In this document: piece after piece, positions 46,909 to 58,710 of the stretch
Position numbering within the stretch: the first letter of the stretch is position 1
Layout: the number at the start of each line of letters is the position of its first letter
NCBI GenBank assembly: GCA_030765065.1
Contig: CM060985.1
Span: 178,996,096-179,060,095, forward strand
DNA length: 64,000 nt
Reading direction: 5' to 3'
Source: Deroplatys truncata
Taxonomy: Eukaryota > Arthropoda > Insecta > Mantodea > Mantidae
Made by a program: the position numbers and the translations under genes
Notes under the pieces: model-generated
The model's database searches: none
The model's input: only the letters and a program-made list of their open reading frames with translations
Told to the model about the DNA's origin: nothing

Positions 46909-48034
46909 AGGGTGATTTATAAAGAAATGACACATTTATTTCTTTAATTGTTTCAAAACGAGTTATGTTAGTGACCACTTATTATACCTGAAACGCAGAA
47001 GAATTTTGGGAGATTATTTACCACTATAGCAAATGTTGAAAATGTCCTCCATCCTGCATAAGGCACAACTCAACACGTCGTTCCATGTTACTGGCCACTC
47101 GTTGGAGGTCTCTGTTGTCAGTAGCTTGAATCTCCTGTGTAATGTTGTGCTTCAGATCGTCCAATGTCTGGGGACGTGTGGCATAAATCCTGTCTTTTAA
47201 GTAACCCCATAGAAAGAAGTCCGGCGATGTCAAATCAGGAGATCTCGGTGACCACAGGTTCCTGGAAATTATCCGGTCGTCAAAGAAACTTGCAATTAGT
47301 GCCATGGATTCATTTGATGTATGGCATGTAGCGCCGTCCTGTTGAAAATATCCTTGACTCAACTCTACATCGTCTAGTTGCTCAGCAAACTCCATGAAAA
47401 TCTGTCAGTACTCTGCAGTGTTCACATTGTTTTAAAAACAATTTGTCCCACTATGCTCTGTGGGGATATTGCGCACCAAACTCCGATTTTAACGGAATGC
47501 ATAGGTGCTTCATGAATAACATGTCGATTTTCGGTGGCCCAATAGCGTGAGTTATTTGAGATCACATAGCCGAATAAATGGAACCATGCTTCATCTGTGA
47601 ACCATGTGATGGAAAATATGGCCGGATTTTGCACAATGAACGCCTGAAACCAACGACAATGATTCAGTCGTCTACCCTTATCAAACGTAATCCTGTACGG
47701 CTTTAGGCCTGCACTTTTCACAGCTCTGTGACACATTGAGTAGCTGTACCCTGTCTCCTGCGACAAACATCTTAATGATTTTTGGATGACTGATCCAGTC
47801 GTGCTCTTACGTCAACAACAACCGTGGGAACCGTAGATGAACGAGTTTTGCCTTTTTAACTCTCCAGAGATCCAGTTGTTTCCATTTTGTTTACCAGTCT
47901 CAGTATTGTGTTTCTTTGGCGAGGATTCCGAACACCAAATTCTCTTTGGTATGCCCTTTGAGTAGCTGTAATTTAATTCGTAATCCAGTATTGTTTTACA
48001 AAGAAGAGTCGTTCATTTAATGTGAACTCCATTT
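46909..48034 (-). mobile_element. DUF4817/DDE-type (Tc1-mariner superfamily) DNA transposon, broken
   Basis: The left end at 46909 reads cagggtgatttataaagaaatgacac, a common terminus of this insect family. The start codon on the minus strand is at 48032 (ATG GAG TTC ACA), followed by the N-terminal helix-turn-helix region in decayed form (FGVRNPRQRN). Then come SQETGYSYSMCHRA, WFTDEAWFHLFGYV (first catalytic D) and YFQQDGATCHTSN (second D). SPDLTSPDFFLWGYLKD (third acidic position) follows. At least one stop and one frameshift split it (pieces 47422-47766 and 47024-47395). The second inverted end is not found near 48034-48100. Confidence 0.8.
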
Positions 48035-48693
48035 TCACGTTGACTAGAACAAAATCTCAAAAACAGTTGCCGACAATAAAACTAATAATTAGGTATAAAA
48101 CATGAACATCTGCACATCTAGTGACAGGCAATCGAAACTCCAGAACATTCTGCTTAATTCGGTGCTAAAATTGGGGCATTGAGTGAATTTCGAATGTAGT
48201 AATTAAAGAACTCTTTAACTTCAATACGCATTATAATTGCATCTAATTCCCTATAGATGCGGTATAATACCATGGCTACCCTTGAGTAACCAAAGGAATA
48301 GGACAACATTTGTAAACGTGTCAGGTTAGATGCAAGATTACCCCAAAAGAATGTTGTGTACATAAACAATGGTTGCATGAACTGGTATGTTGGTTTACCT
48401 AGTCGACGACTAAAGGCCCATGTGACGCATCTCTCTTGTTCCCTGTGGTGGTGTGATGTAGCGAAACAATGCAGCATGTCTATAGGAGGAGTGCAAAACA
48501 CCCGTCACCGCCAGACGACAACAGGTGGCAATAAGGACATACCACGAACAGGAGAAGGTCGTATAATGACTAAAAGTGGGATCAATTCATCACAACTACT
48601 AGTAAGAGAAATAGCTTCAAAACAGCTCCACAAATTCGCGCAGAATTGGTAGAAATGAACAAGAAACAAACACCTGTTCCTAAAGAAAAAATT

Positions 48694-49526
48694 CTGATGT
48701 GTTACACTCACATGACTTTCTCTACTCTTGTACAAACTATTTTTACAAACGCTTATTCTCCATATGCTTCATGTTAATCGAGATTTTAATCTTATTGCCA
48801 ATTTTCTTGTAGATGTAAGGGGAATATGGTAGGTTTCAAGCGATAGTCAAATGTTTTAAGAGGTGGTTGCTATGTGGAGTATTCCATTCTCTTTGCATTA
48901 CCAGGACAAAATAACGAATAACGAATTTCCATTTGAGAAAAAGTATAAGTATTGCAACCTTTAAGGGAAAAACAAGTAATATCTCGAAAATGGTTCACTC
49001 AACAAAGAAACTGTATATGACATATATTGTGTATTTTAACGGGATCTACATTTTTGTGTGGTAAACTTGTTTATCTCTTATGGTTTACCAGTTATGCAAA
49101 AGTCGTTCACAATGAAGAATACTTTTGGAGACATTAGCAGAAAATTCGAGATATACATTTCAATTGTCATAAAAATATCTTAAACATATGATATCTTAAT
49201 CAAAATCGTTAGATCCATTTTTGAGAAAATTAAAATTTTCGTAAAATGTGCCATGTAAAGGGTAGTCTGGTGTGGGGGATTTTCTTGAAAACCTTCGTGT
49301 CGCATCTTTGGAAGATACTGAACCTAAATACAAAGTTTGGTGTTTATCCGACTGCTCGTTTTTGAGTTATGCTGTTCACAGACAGATACACACACGGATA
49401 TGTTTCCAAAAATGCTTTTTTTGGTTTCAGGGGGTCTCAAAACGTGTATTTCCGGTGAAATCTCGGTATCGAATTTTTGGGTGGAATTCAATACTTCCCT
49501 TACTTACTATACGTTGTAGAGAACGT
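48694..49526 (+). repeat. Interspersed repeat family A, complete copy inside a Tc1 gene
   Basis: About 833 bp from ctgatgtgttacactcacatgac to gtagagaacgt. aaaaatt flanks both sides (48687-48693 and 49527-49533), and the interrupted transposase frame (KEK then IRLTEAAL) indicates that the target already contained this a-rich site. Confidence 0.85.
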
Positions 49527-50065
49527 AAAAATTAGACTGACTGAAGCGGCCTTAAACGGATGTGTGGCAGCAAGAAAACCCCTTTTGAAGCCCACAAATA
49601 AAAAGACACTCGAGTGGGCTAGAAAATATCGTAATTGGAAACATGATCAGCGGAAGAAAGTGTTACTCACAGATGAAACGAAGTTCGAGATTTTGGAACC
49701 AGAAATATATTTGTTCTCTGATATGAAGGAGAAAGGGAGGCCCGGGGTTACAGGAGTTAGAGTTGGAGACATTGTGAAAATAGAAGGATGTGAGCATCAG
49801 AAGCACTAGCACAGCACATTTCAGTATCATACAATACCATGTAGATTGTGCTTAAAAGGGAAAGGGTTCAGCTTACAATAGGATAATGACTCAAACCATC
49901 GCTCAGCGTTCTGTAAGAAGTACATTGCATCAACAGAGATGCGGAAAGTACTGAAAGATATGGTCTGGGTGTCCCAAAGCCCCGATTGTAATCCCACTGA
50001 AATGGTCTGGGATGAAGTGGACAGACATATCAAGGAAGTTTATGGATCGTTGTTAACGATGAGAT

Positions 50066-51037
50066 TGAGGCAGTATTTTTAACACTTAAATGATTTCAGT
50101 CAAATTACATAATATGTAAATTCAATAACAGCCCGCCTTGAAGCAATATGTGTATGTAATAATTTATAAAATGTATGTAAGAGTCATTGCATATGCTTAT
50201 ATTATTGTATACATGTAATAATGTTATGTAAATGTATTACGTAATTTAACAATGTAGGAGCAGTGAGAATAATAAGTTAAAAATTGCTAAAAATTAGGTA
50301 ACCTTGAGGCAATAATGAGTTTCAGAGTTTAACAATACTACTTCTGATTCTTGGAAGCAATAATGTAATTTTAGTGACAGTTTATAAAATAGCCAATCAA
50401 AAACCAGAAAAAACTTTAGTTAAATGACGGTATTATATTGGAGTAGGATTAGCCAATCAGATACTTGAAATACAGAAATTTTCAAGTTTAGGCGGTTGAA
50501 ATCAATTCAGTTGCCTGCAGACAGTGATTGTAACCGGATGCAAGATGCATCCTCGAGAGATTTAATATGCATTCGTGTGAGACGAAAAATAAGTTTACGT
50601 GTTAAAAAGTGTAAGTATTTAATAAAAACATCTCACAGCTCTCTATATCAGTGAAGTGTTATTTAAATCGTATCAAGCATTAATAAAAGGAGTGAAGTAA
50701 AATTATAGTCTGTGTAAGCCTACATTCTTCAGTCGCACCACAACTCTGCAAAGAGAAACATGTCTCTAACAATAATACTGACGCAGAAACAGTCAAATTA
50801 CAAAGTTAATATTGTTAATATTGTTTTTAAACTTGGGGCAAAGGACACCTTAAAGTACATTTGGGGCGAAGGCTACCGGAAACTGTTTACTATACGTGCG
50901 GTTGTAACTACAAGTTCGGCTCCCCGAAAGTTGAAATATAATACAACTCCTTCAAAACAAACTAGTTTAAATTGACGCCTAAAGCGTGGTGCAAATAACG
51001 TAAAGACAATGTCAACTTCAAATTGGCTTCCATATGT
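50066..51037 (+). mobile_element. Solo LTR fossil, family L, inside a Tc1 gene
   Basis: It begins tgaggcagtattttt and contains all family blocks, including ggggcgaaggctaccggaaac and primer-site-like attgacgcctaaagcgtggtgc. A probable 5-bp duplication (gagat at 50061, gagac at 51038) flanks it. It interrupts the Tc1 transposase between its third catalytic residue and C-terminus. Confidence 0.65.
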
Positions 51038-51185
51038 GAGACCAAAAAATGTTCTTCATGATAAATCATGTAGACGGAAAATACCTACAAAAACTAATTG
51101 ACCGCATCCCTCGAGTTTGTGAGGCGTCATTAAATCTAAGGGAGGATACTTTCATGAAAGTAAAATAAAGTTACTCTGTTTGTAT

Positions 51186-52468
51186 TATATATTAAGTTTC
51201 TATAATTATACTTTTGGAGAAATAAAGTTTGTTTGGTGTTCACATCTGAAAACCCAGATAAGTAATGGTGTATTGAATGAAATTAATGTGCAATAGTGCA
51301 GTTGATGATGGGAGATTAGCAAAAACATTTTTCAGCTGGAAGGGCATTCGCTGAACTTCCAGCCGGAACAGGACTTGAAAGCTTAGTATAAATAGGAACA
51401 AAGGAGACACTTCTGGATATTCATTTCAAAGTGTGCCATGACATGCTGTATGACGTCAGGCGTATTACTAATGTGTCGAAGAAGTTGCCTAGCAAGCACG
51501 GAGTTCGGCTTTAGCGTGAGAATCTTCTACTTGGTAACAACTGATACCGTAATTATCGACGGAAAAATATAAATGATTGAATAAACATAGTAAGATAAAA
51601 AAATAATGCAATAAATAATTTTCATATATTAAATCAATATAATGTCTGGAAAGAAGGTAATTAGAAAGTCTGGTAACGAAAAACATTAGTATCGGCCGAG
51701 AATGCCACACATTAGCTTTAAGATTCTGAGAAGGTAGTTTAGAGTTAAGTTCAGTACGTCTGTACAGTCATATGGGCCAATTCTGGAAAACAGAAAGGTA
51801 GATGAAATTCTTAGAGTTAGGGGTGGTACCCTAGTAACAAGGTAACAGAGGCGCACGAGGATTTTAAATATTGGCCCGGGCGTGAAATAGCATTGGTGGG
51901 AGTCGTTTTAATGTAGGCGGAGCTTAAGTAATATGAAAGCGTTAATTTTAAATAAGAGAGTTACTCTGGTACCAGAACTGGTAATGATCCACATTCGCAG
52001 TTGGGCACGCACTCTCTCTCTCGTGATTTATTCAGTTATTGATGTGATCTATCGCATCATCGAGGAAGCATATACACTGTATCACAACAGACCGCTGTCT
52101 GTACGGTATGTCTACTATGAAACTTCTTTTGCACGTGTTTTGTTTGGTTATTTCAAAGGTCCATGAAAGTTGTAAGTAGTGAACTTATCATCGTTAATGT
52201 GAGCAACATGGATTTAAGTATGTGTTACGGCGCCCTTCTTCAAATTTAAACACAGGCATTATCTGTCTGGAATGAATAGATATTAGTAGGGATATGCCAG
52301 GAGGATTAACATGTTTTTATTGTTTATTTTATTTTGATTTACGCTGTTGCGTGTGATATTGTTAGGCGCGTTATTTGTTCAACATCTTACGATTAATGTT
52401 TTTACCATATAAGCACCCTTCGTATTGGACGCAGTGCCTGCTAGGCAACTTCTCCATCACAAGTGTAC
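51186..52468. other. Intronic stretch with one unassigned plus-strand frame
   Basis: About 1.3 kb. A 77-codon frame at 51933-52166 (+) (for example VIYSVIDVIYRIIEEAYTLYHNRPL) has a coding-like composition but no domain I recognise, and no splice sites or promoter support it. The rest shows no repeats known from this window. Confidence 0.25.
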
Positions 52469-52470
52469 TA

Positions 52471-53798
52471 CGAGGGTAAATCGAAAAGTCTTTGGCCCTA
52501 ATTTTTTCGGCCAAATTACGAATGTAAAACCAAAACCAACATATACACTCGAAGTAGTGCACTTTTCATGGGCCGGTCCTCATAGAGTTTCCAGCTGCTG
52601 CCGGCGGCAGCGCTGCTGTCAGTGCATTCAAAATGGCAGGTGTGCTTAACACGTCCACGGCTTACGAGCAACGAAGTGTTATCCGTTTTCTATGGAGTAT
52701 GGGACGAACGTCCATCGAGATCTACAGAGAATGCAGCCATCATATGGGGAAGGGTATCTTGCTTTGAGAAGCGTGCGATGCTGTTTTCTGAGTTCGAAAA
52801 TAGCCGTGCAAGTCTGCATGACAATGAGCGTGCGGGGAGACCGCGTGTATCGGTGATTGATGACAATATTGCCCGCGTGGATGCGATGGTGAAAGCTGAG
52901 CGGGGCGTGCGCATGAAAGACATTGCTCAGGAGCTCCACATTTCTTTTGGGAGTGCTTTCGACATCATTCATGAGTGCTTAGGGCACAGGAAGGTTTCAT
53001 ATCGATGGGTTCCTAAGCAGTTGGATGATGTGACGAAAGGCAAGCGAATGATTGCTTCTTTGAATCATCTGCAACTATATGCCGAGGAGGGTGACATTTC
53101 CTGGCATTGTTACTGGCGATGAAACGTGGGTACTGCATTACACGCCGGAATCAAAATAGCAGAGTATGGTGTGGAAACATCCGCAGTCTCCTGTGCAAAA
53201 GAAATTCCGAACTGTGCCACCTGTTCACAAAATGATGTTAACGGCATTCTGGGATTGCCGTGGACCACTCGTGCTGGATTTCATGCCACGAGGTGCCACT
53301 ATCAATGCCGACAGATATTGTTCCACAGTGTCACTTCTGCGGGCTGCGATCAGAAAGAAGCGCCGCGGGATTCTCGAGGTTGACAACGTGATCATCCTCC
53401 ACGGCAATGCGAGACCACATGTGGCAAACAAGACCGTCGGCAAGCCAAGGAGCTTTCACTAGGAGTTTCTAGAGCATCCACCACACAGTCCGGATCTTGC
53501 CCCTGGTGATTTCCATCTTTTCAGTCCGCTGAAGAAGTTCCTGGCAGGACAGCGATTCACTTGCAACGACGAAGTCAAAACAACAGTGCGACAGTGGTTC
53601 CGTAGTCAGACGGCTGACTTCTACACAGGGGCATCGCAAAATTAGTGCTGCGATGGGACAAATGTCTGAACCGGCACGGGGACTGTGTGGAAAAATAGCG
53701 AAAGGTACAAGGAATAATATCTAACATGTTTAGTTGGCTGTATGTATCTTATGTTACCAGAAAAGAAATAGGGGCAAAGACTTTTTGATTTGCCCTCG
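52471..53798 (+). mobile_element. Mariner transposon, full length but broken
   Basis: The ends cgagggtaaatcgaaaagtctttg and its near reverse complement (caaagactttttgatttgccctcg) are flanked by TA (52469-52470, 53799-53800). Length 1328 bp is normal for mariner. The transposase starts at 52633 (MAGVLNTSTAYEQRSVIRFLW). Other frames carry SRASLHDNERAGRPRV, VRMKDIAQELHIS, GDETWVLHY (first D), ILHGNARPHVA and HSPDLAPGDFHLF (third D of DD34D). The second catalytic Asp is replaced by Gly. At least two frameshifts and internal stops are present. It lies about 120 bp from exon 3 of the CUB gene. Confidence 0.88.
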
Positions 53799-53917
53799 TA
53801 TGTTACATCCTTCACCTTAGAGCTTACACTCGTTTCAAAAAGTTGACTCAAAACAATGATGTTATGACATACTTTGAAATGATTACTTACTAAAGGTGAT
53901 ATTCAGTCTTCACGTAC

Positions 53918-54033
53918 CAGTGTGCTCTATACGACGACCTCCCTTTGCCTGAAAACCTGTTCCCTGAGAGCTGTTGGCGGCTGTGAAGCTGAAGTAGGCC
54001 AAGAACTGCGATCGAAACGTAGCTTCTCCAACG
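53918..54033 (-). CDS. CUB-domain gene, exon 3 of those visible (end of first CUB)
   Basis: The exon is 116 bp on the minus strand, with acceptor cttttcccag and donor cactg|gtacgt. It starts and ends with 1 base of a codon (TA+C gives Tyr before, G+AA gives Glu after). It encodes VGEATFRSQFLAYFSFTAANSS, the last strands of a CUB domain (F.....S.F.A.FSF), and a short linker GFQAKGGRRIEHT leading into CUB2. The intron after it is 16.2 kb. Confidence 0.88.
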
Positions 54034-54325
54034 CTGGGAAAAGAAAGGGTTGATAATATTATTTTAATATGCAAATGTTTTACAGGAACTGTCATCAGAA
54101 ATAAACATTGTTGAAGTAGCTCACTGTAATAATGGTATACTACTGTACAATATCGGAAAGAGAGTTTTGTACAACAGAGTTGAAGCTTTTCTTTTTGTTT
54201 TCCTTATTTACTCTTTTCTTTGTCCTTATTATTTTATATAAATTGTTATAAGACCATTCAAGAATTTCATGAACGTGTATTGTGTCACTATTGAAAGAAT
54301 GTTCATAAACAGCGGTATATAAGAG

Positions 54326-55150
54326 TGTGATGTGTTACATTCACATGACTTCCTCTATCAACAATTTATATTTTTATAACTTCTACAAGCTATACCCACA
54401 AAAGTTAATGGGCCATTTACTTCATATTGTAAACAATGGGAGCACCAGTCACCTCGAAACGCACATCATTTATCACTTAGACACTCAGCGTAGCACAAAC
54501 GTTAAACTTGATTCAATGGCACACACCCAGAACAGAACACAAGTGATCTGTCGAATCACAACACGCAGGTGAGCTGCACTCGGCACTGTTCGTGACTGCT
54601 TAACTAACTGAACTGAACAGAACTGAACTACTTCTGCCTCTCTGGATATGAGTAGCCCCCTTATATTGCCCCAGCATACAAAGCAAAATGTTCTGGAAGA
54701 GGAAGCTGCCTAAACCTGCCGAAAGCAAGTTCTAGTAGCAGTAATTGGAAGCAATAAAAAAAAGCTGGTTTCCCGGCCATTGTTCTGAAGAACTGGGCGG
54801 AAGCCCCACCCAAGCGCCGGACCGCGAAGCGCCCACCGATGGTCCACAGGTAATTTCGCGCGCGCTGTCACAATATTAACCGAGATAAACGTTTCCTTGT
54901 AGGTACAAAGGGATAGACGAAACCGAATCTATAGTCAGATGTTTGCAAGAGCCTCACCATATGCTGGCCTTGAAATTCTATACTTTGTCTACAATATCGC
55001 GAGAAACAACTGAATAACGACCATTAAAAAAAACATGACAAACTATTGAAACACTCAAATCAATAATAACGGAACTGGTTGACGCCACATTAAAATTATT
55101 ATTCGAAATAAATTGCGTATTTAAAAGGGATGTACAATAATGCTGCGTAA
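54326..55150 (+). repeat. Interspersed repeat family A copy with a 510-bp insertion
   Basis: Left end at 54326 (gtgatgtgttacattcacatgacttcctctat). The family resumes at about 54872 (ttaaccgagataaacgtttccttgtag) and runs on to 55150. The inserted segment (about 54360-54870) has no coding region, ends in a gc-rich gcgcgcgctgtcacaatat, and is of unknown type. Confidence 0.5.
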
Positions 55151-55212
55151 ATGTCTTTACCTCTCTCGTGATATACTTTCTAAGTTTGGTGTTTACCCAA
55201 CTATTCATGTTT

Positions 55213-55693
55213 ACTTTCTCCACTACGTATAGCAAGTAGGGGAAGTATTGTATTCCACCCAAAAATTCGATATCGAGATTACACCGCAAATACACGTTTT
55301 GAGGTCCCCTAAATAAAAAACCTTTTTAGAAAAAGGTCGATATGTGTCTGTAATCTGCGTGCCTGTGAACAGCATAACTCAAAAACGAAAATTCGGATAA
55401 ATACCAAACTTGGTATTTAATTTCAATACCTTTCGAAGTTGCGATACGAAGATTTTTCCAATTCCAGATTACCCTTTACATGGAAGATTTTTCGATTTTT
55501 TTTATTTTCTAAACCATGGCTCTAACAGCTTTGATTAGAATTTCATATATTAAAGATATTTACATGACAAATAAAATGTATATCTTGTATTTTCTGGGAA
55601 CTGCCTGCGAAGTACACTTCATTTGGAAGAAATTTTGTATAATCTTGCTTAACTGATAAACGTTAAGCGACAGATGTAAACGCACTACACAAA
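55213..55693 (-). repeat. Interspersed repeat family A copy, truncated
   Basis: Right end in reverse (actttctccactacgtatagcaag) through to the 'taaacgcactacacaaaaaa' block. It abuts the next copy head to head. Confidence 0.7.
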
Positions 55694-56508
55694 AAATATG
55701 ATGTGTCGCACTCACATGACTTTCACAACTCTTGAACAAACTATTTTTACAAACGCTTATTCTCCATCTACTTCATGTAAATCGAGATATCCAGATGTTA
55801 ATCCTATTGCCAATTTTCTTGTAGATGTAAGGAGAGGCTTTAAGCGATGGTCAAATATTTTAAGAGCTGGTTGCTATATCGAGTATTCCATTCTCTTTGT
55901 ATTACCAGGACATAAAAAAGAATAACGAATTCCCATTTGAGAAAGGTATAAGTATTGGAAAATTTAAGGGAATAACAACCAATATCTCGAAAATCGTTCA
56001 CTCAATAAAAAATGTATATAGCATAAATTGTGTATTTTAACGCGATCTACATTTTTGAGTAGTAAAATTTTGTGTATCTCTTATGGTTTACCAGTTATGC
56101 AAAAGTCGTTCACAATGAAGAATACACACTTTATTTCTCACAAAAGTATCTAAAATATATGATATTGTAATCAAAATCGTTAGAGCTATTTTTGAGAAAA
56201 TGAAAAATTTCGAAAAATGTTCCATGCAAAGGGTAATCTGGTATAGGGGTATTTTCTTGAAAACCTTCGTGTCGCATCTCTGGAAGATAGTGAACCTAAA
56301 TACCAAGTTTGGTGTTTATCCGACTGTTCGTTTCTGAGTTATGCCGTTCACAGACAGACACACAGACACACACACGGATATGTTTCCAAAAATGATTCTT
56401 TTGGATTCAAGGTGCCTCAAAACATATATTTCCGGTGAAATCTCGGTATCGAATTTTTGGGTGGAATACAATACTTCCCCTACTTACTATACGTTGTAGA
56501 GAAAGTAA
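55694..56508 (+). repeat. Interspersed repeat family A copy
   Basis: From aaaaaatatgatgtgtcgcactcacatgac to gttgtagagaaagt, slightly deleted internally. It is followed at once by another partial copy in the same orientation. Confidence 0.75.
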
Positions 56509-57113
56509 CAAATAACGAATTCCCATTTGAGAAAAAGTATAAGTATTGGAAAATTTAAACAAATTACAAGGAATATCTCAGAAATGGTTCACTAGACAAA
56601 AATGTATGACATAAATTGTGGTCTTAACGAGATCTACATTTTTTGTGTAGTAAAGTGTTGTCTATCTCTTACGTTTTCCCAGTTATGCAAAATTCATTCA
56701 GAATGAAGAGGACTTTTGAGAACATTCCAGAAAATTAGAGATATACATTTCATTTGTCATGAAAATATCTTAAACATATGACATTTTAATCAAAATCGTT
56801 AGAGCCATTTTTGAGAAAATTAAAATTTTCGAAAAATGTTCCATGTAAAGTGTAATCTGGCGTGTGGGGATTTCCTTGAAAACCTTCGTGTAGCATCTCT
56901 GGAAGATATTGAACCTAAATACCAAGTTTGGTGTTTATCCGACTGTTCGTTTTTGATTTATGCTGTTCACAGACACACACACACACACACAAAATGCTTT
57001 TTTTGTTTCAGGGGGTCTCAAAGCATATATTTCCGGTGAAATCTCGGTATCGAATTTTTGGGTGGAATACAATACTTCTCCTACTTACTAGACGTAGTAG
57101 AGAAAGTAAAAAT
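56509..57113 (+). repeat. Interspersed repeat family A, 3' two-thirds
   Basis: It begins at the internal 'aataacgaattcccatttgag' block and runs to gtagtagagaaagtaaaaat, with an (ac)n tract near 56974. The left third is missing. Confidence 0.75.
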
Positions 57114-57364
57114 TTAACTGCTTAAGAGACCGGTTACTTTTAGTTTAGCTGAGTGTACCACCGTACAGCGTAAAAAAAATAAACTTTTCGTATGCCCTTA
57201 TAATTGTGTTACGATTTGTCAATGCTTGTCCCCTTAAAAGCTGATTGGAGTGACGGAGACCAACGACGTGTATTAATGCAAGTAGTTGTGCATACTTTTT
57301 GCTCACTGTTGTTCAAGCTTATTTTTATTAAAGGTTATCTATATACACCGAAGTATATACTTAC

Positions 57365-57508
57365 TACAGCAGAAGAGAAGCGGACCCTCTGTCTGCGAAC
57401 AGAACCACAGGTGGATTGAAGCGCTCGTTAATGCCACATATCTGAGTTTCGCCAGATTTAGGGTGTTCCTCAGCGCCGTCCACAAGTTGCAGAAATCCAC
57501 CCTCACAG
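57365..57508 (-). CDS. CUB-domain gene, exon 2 of those visible (middle of first CUB)
   Basis: The exon is 144 bp on the minus strand, with acceptor attgtttcag and donor ctgta|gtaagt. It starts with 1 base (GG+C gives Gly) and ends with 2 (TA+C gives Tyr). It encodes CEGGFLQLVDGAEEHPKSG, then ICGINERFNPPVVLFADRG and SASLLL. The C.GGFLQLVDG...ICG......PV.LF.D.G...L arrangement is the second half of a CUB domain and resembles SOL-1-type proteins in particular. Confidence 0.88.
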
Positions 57509-58710
57509 CTGAAACAATACTCAGAGTCAGTATTTAGAAACACTAGTAATGTTTTGGGAAACTGTTTTCATAAGTACTGTAAGGCTGCTTATTGTATTTT
57601 AACCTTACCTAACGTAGGAAATGAAAGGAAGTGTTATTAAAAGGATACGATGAAATCAACGTAATGTAAAAGTGCTGGGCCAATTTTACAAACACCTTAA
57701 AACATGAAGCGCCCCAGAGGTTATAAATACTTAAATGATATGATCAAATAGGAAAGGAATTAAATTCAAGGCCTGCAAAAGAAAACTCAATAAACGTTTT
57801 TCTTACTGTCACAACATAATAATATATTCTTTACGAAAGACTATTATCTCTTGCAATATTGCTTTACGATGCGAATTTTTACAGCAGTATTTTAGAATAA
57901 ATTATTCTCAATCTCGTCCAAGAAACTGAATTAACTCGGCACACCTGAATGTTAAATTTTGCACATTACTTACAGAAAGGTGTTTTAAGTAGAATTTAGA
58001 CAAATGGCAAACATGGCGTGTGTCTGATAGCATTTCCCTAGACCCGATGTTGATGCGTTGCTTCCCTACTGTCGGCGAGCTTAGACTATTTCCTCCTTCA
58101 GCTCGTTCTCTAGATGCCCGGGGTGGCTCCAGCCTTCACCCACGAGACCTGACATCAGGAACCAAACAGCGCTACACCAGTGCGTTTTACGCTGCCATCT
58201 GTTGCCTATCCCTCTGAAAAGCTCCAACCGATAATGCAGTAAGGTATAACATGCTGGTAGTATTTTGTTCTAGACAGGCGCACAGGTTGGTTTCTCCACT
58301 GCAGAAATCAGGACTATTCGGCAGCGCAAATCTTTCTTTAAGAGGTGGGGAGCCAACTTCGCTAATACAATACCACCGATGAGTTTGATATTGCCGATAA
58401 TCTTACTAATACCGAATTTACGAATTGTATTTGCAAAATCCATTTACTGAATAAATCGTTTAACAGAAAATATTCATAAAATGAAAATAAAATATGAATT
58501 TCATATATAAGTTTCTGACACTTGTCACTAACTCCAACTGGCTGCTGGCAGGCTAAGTTTTAGCCTGAGTGAATCTGCTGTGTACCCACCCTCAATAGGG
58601 TTTTACCGCAGGATGTCTATTATAAAGGAATTATGTTTTAGGATGGCTGTTTTGCTTTTAGATTGAATAGAAAGAAGAGAGGTAGCGTATAGCTCCTCGA
58701 CAGCTGCCTG
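57509..58710. other. Intronic stretch, nothing recognised
   Basis: About 1.2 kb. A short richer segment at 58045-58215 has an open frame without known motifs. The part from about 58560 on may be the 3' untranslated end of the adjacent LINE fragment. Confidence 0.3.

Larger units (their letters stand above)
48180..51185 (+). mobile_element. Second Tc1-type transposon, broken by two nested insertions
   Basis: Coding traces: SIGGVQNT and RRQTTTGGNKDIPRTGEGRIMTK (48480-48560), then after an inserted repeat LTEAALNGCVAARKPLLKP, KTLEWARKYRNWKHDQ and VLLTDETKFEI (first catalytic D, ~49670). A decayed middle follows, with NHRSAFCKKYI, then SPDCNPTEMVWDEVD (third acidic residue, ~50000). After an inserted LTR comes YLQKLIDRIPRVCEAS, ending near 51165. 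At least two stops and a frameshift are present besides the insertions. Left boundary is approximate; inverted ends were not identified. Confidence 0.7.

Noticed and set aside
48154-48501. 115-codon minus-strand frame as a gene
   Set aside because: It runs antisense through the decayed 5' part of a Tc1 element and shows no domain.
51933-52166. 77-codon frame as a host exon
   Set aside because: It is on the opposite strand to the CUB gene, without splice sites, promoter or recognisable domain. Left as unassigned.
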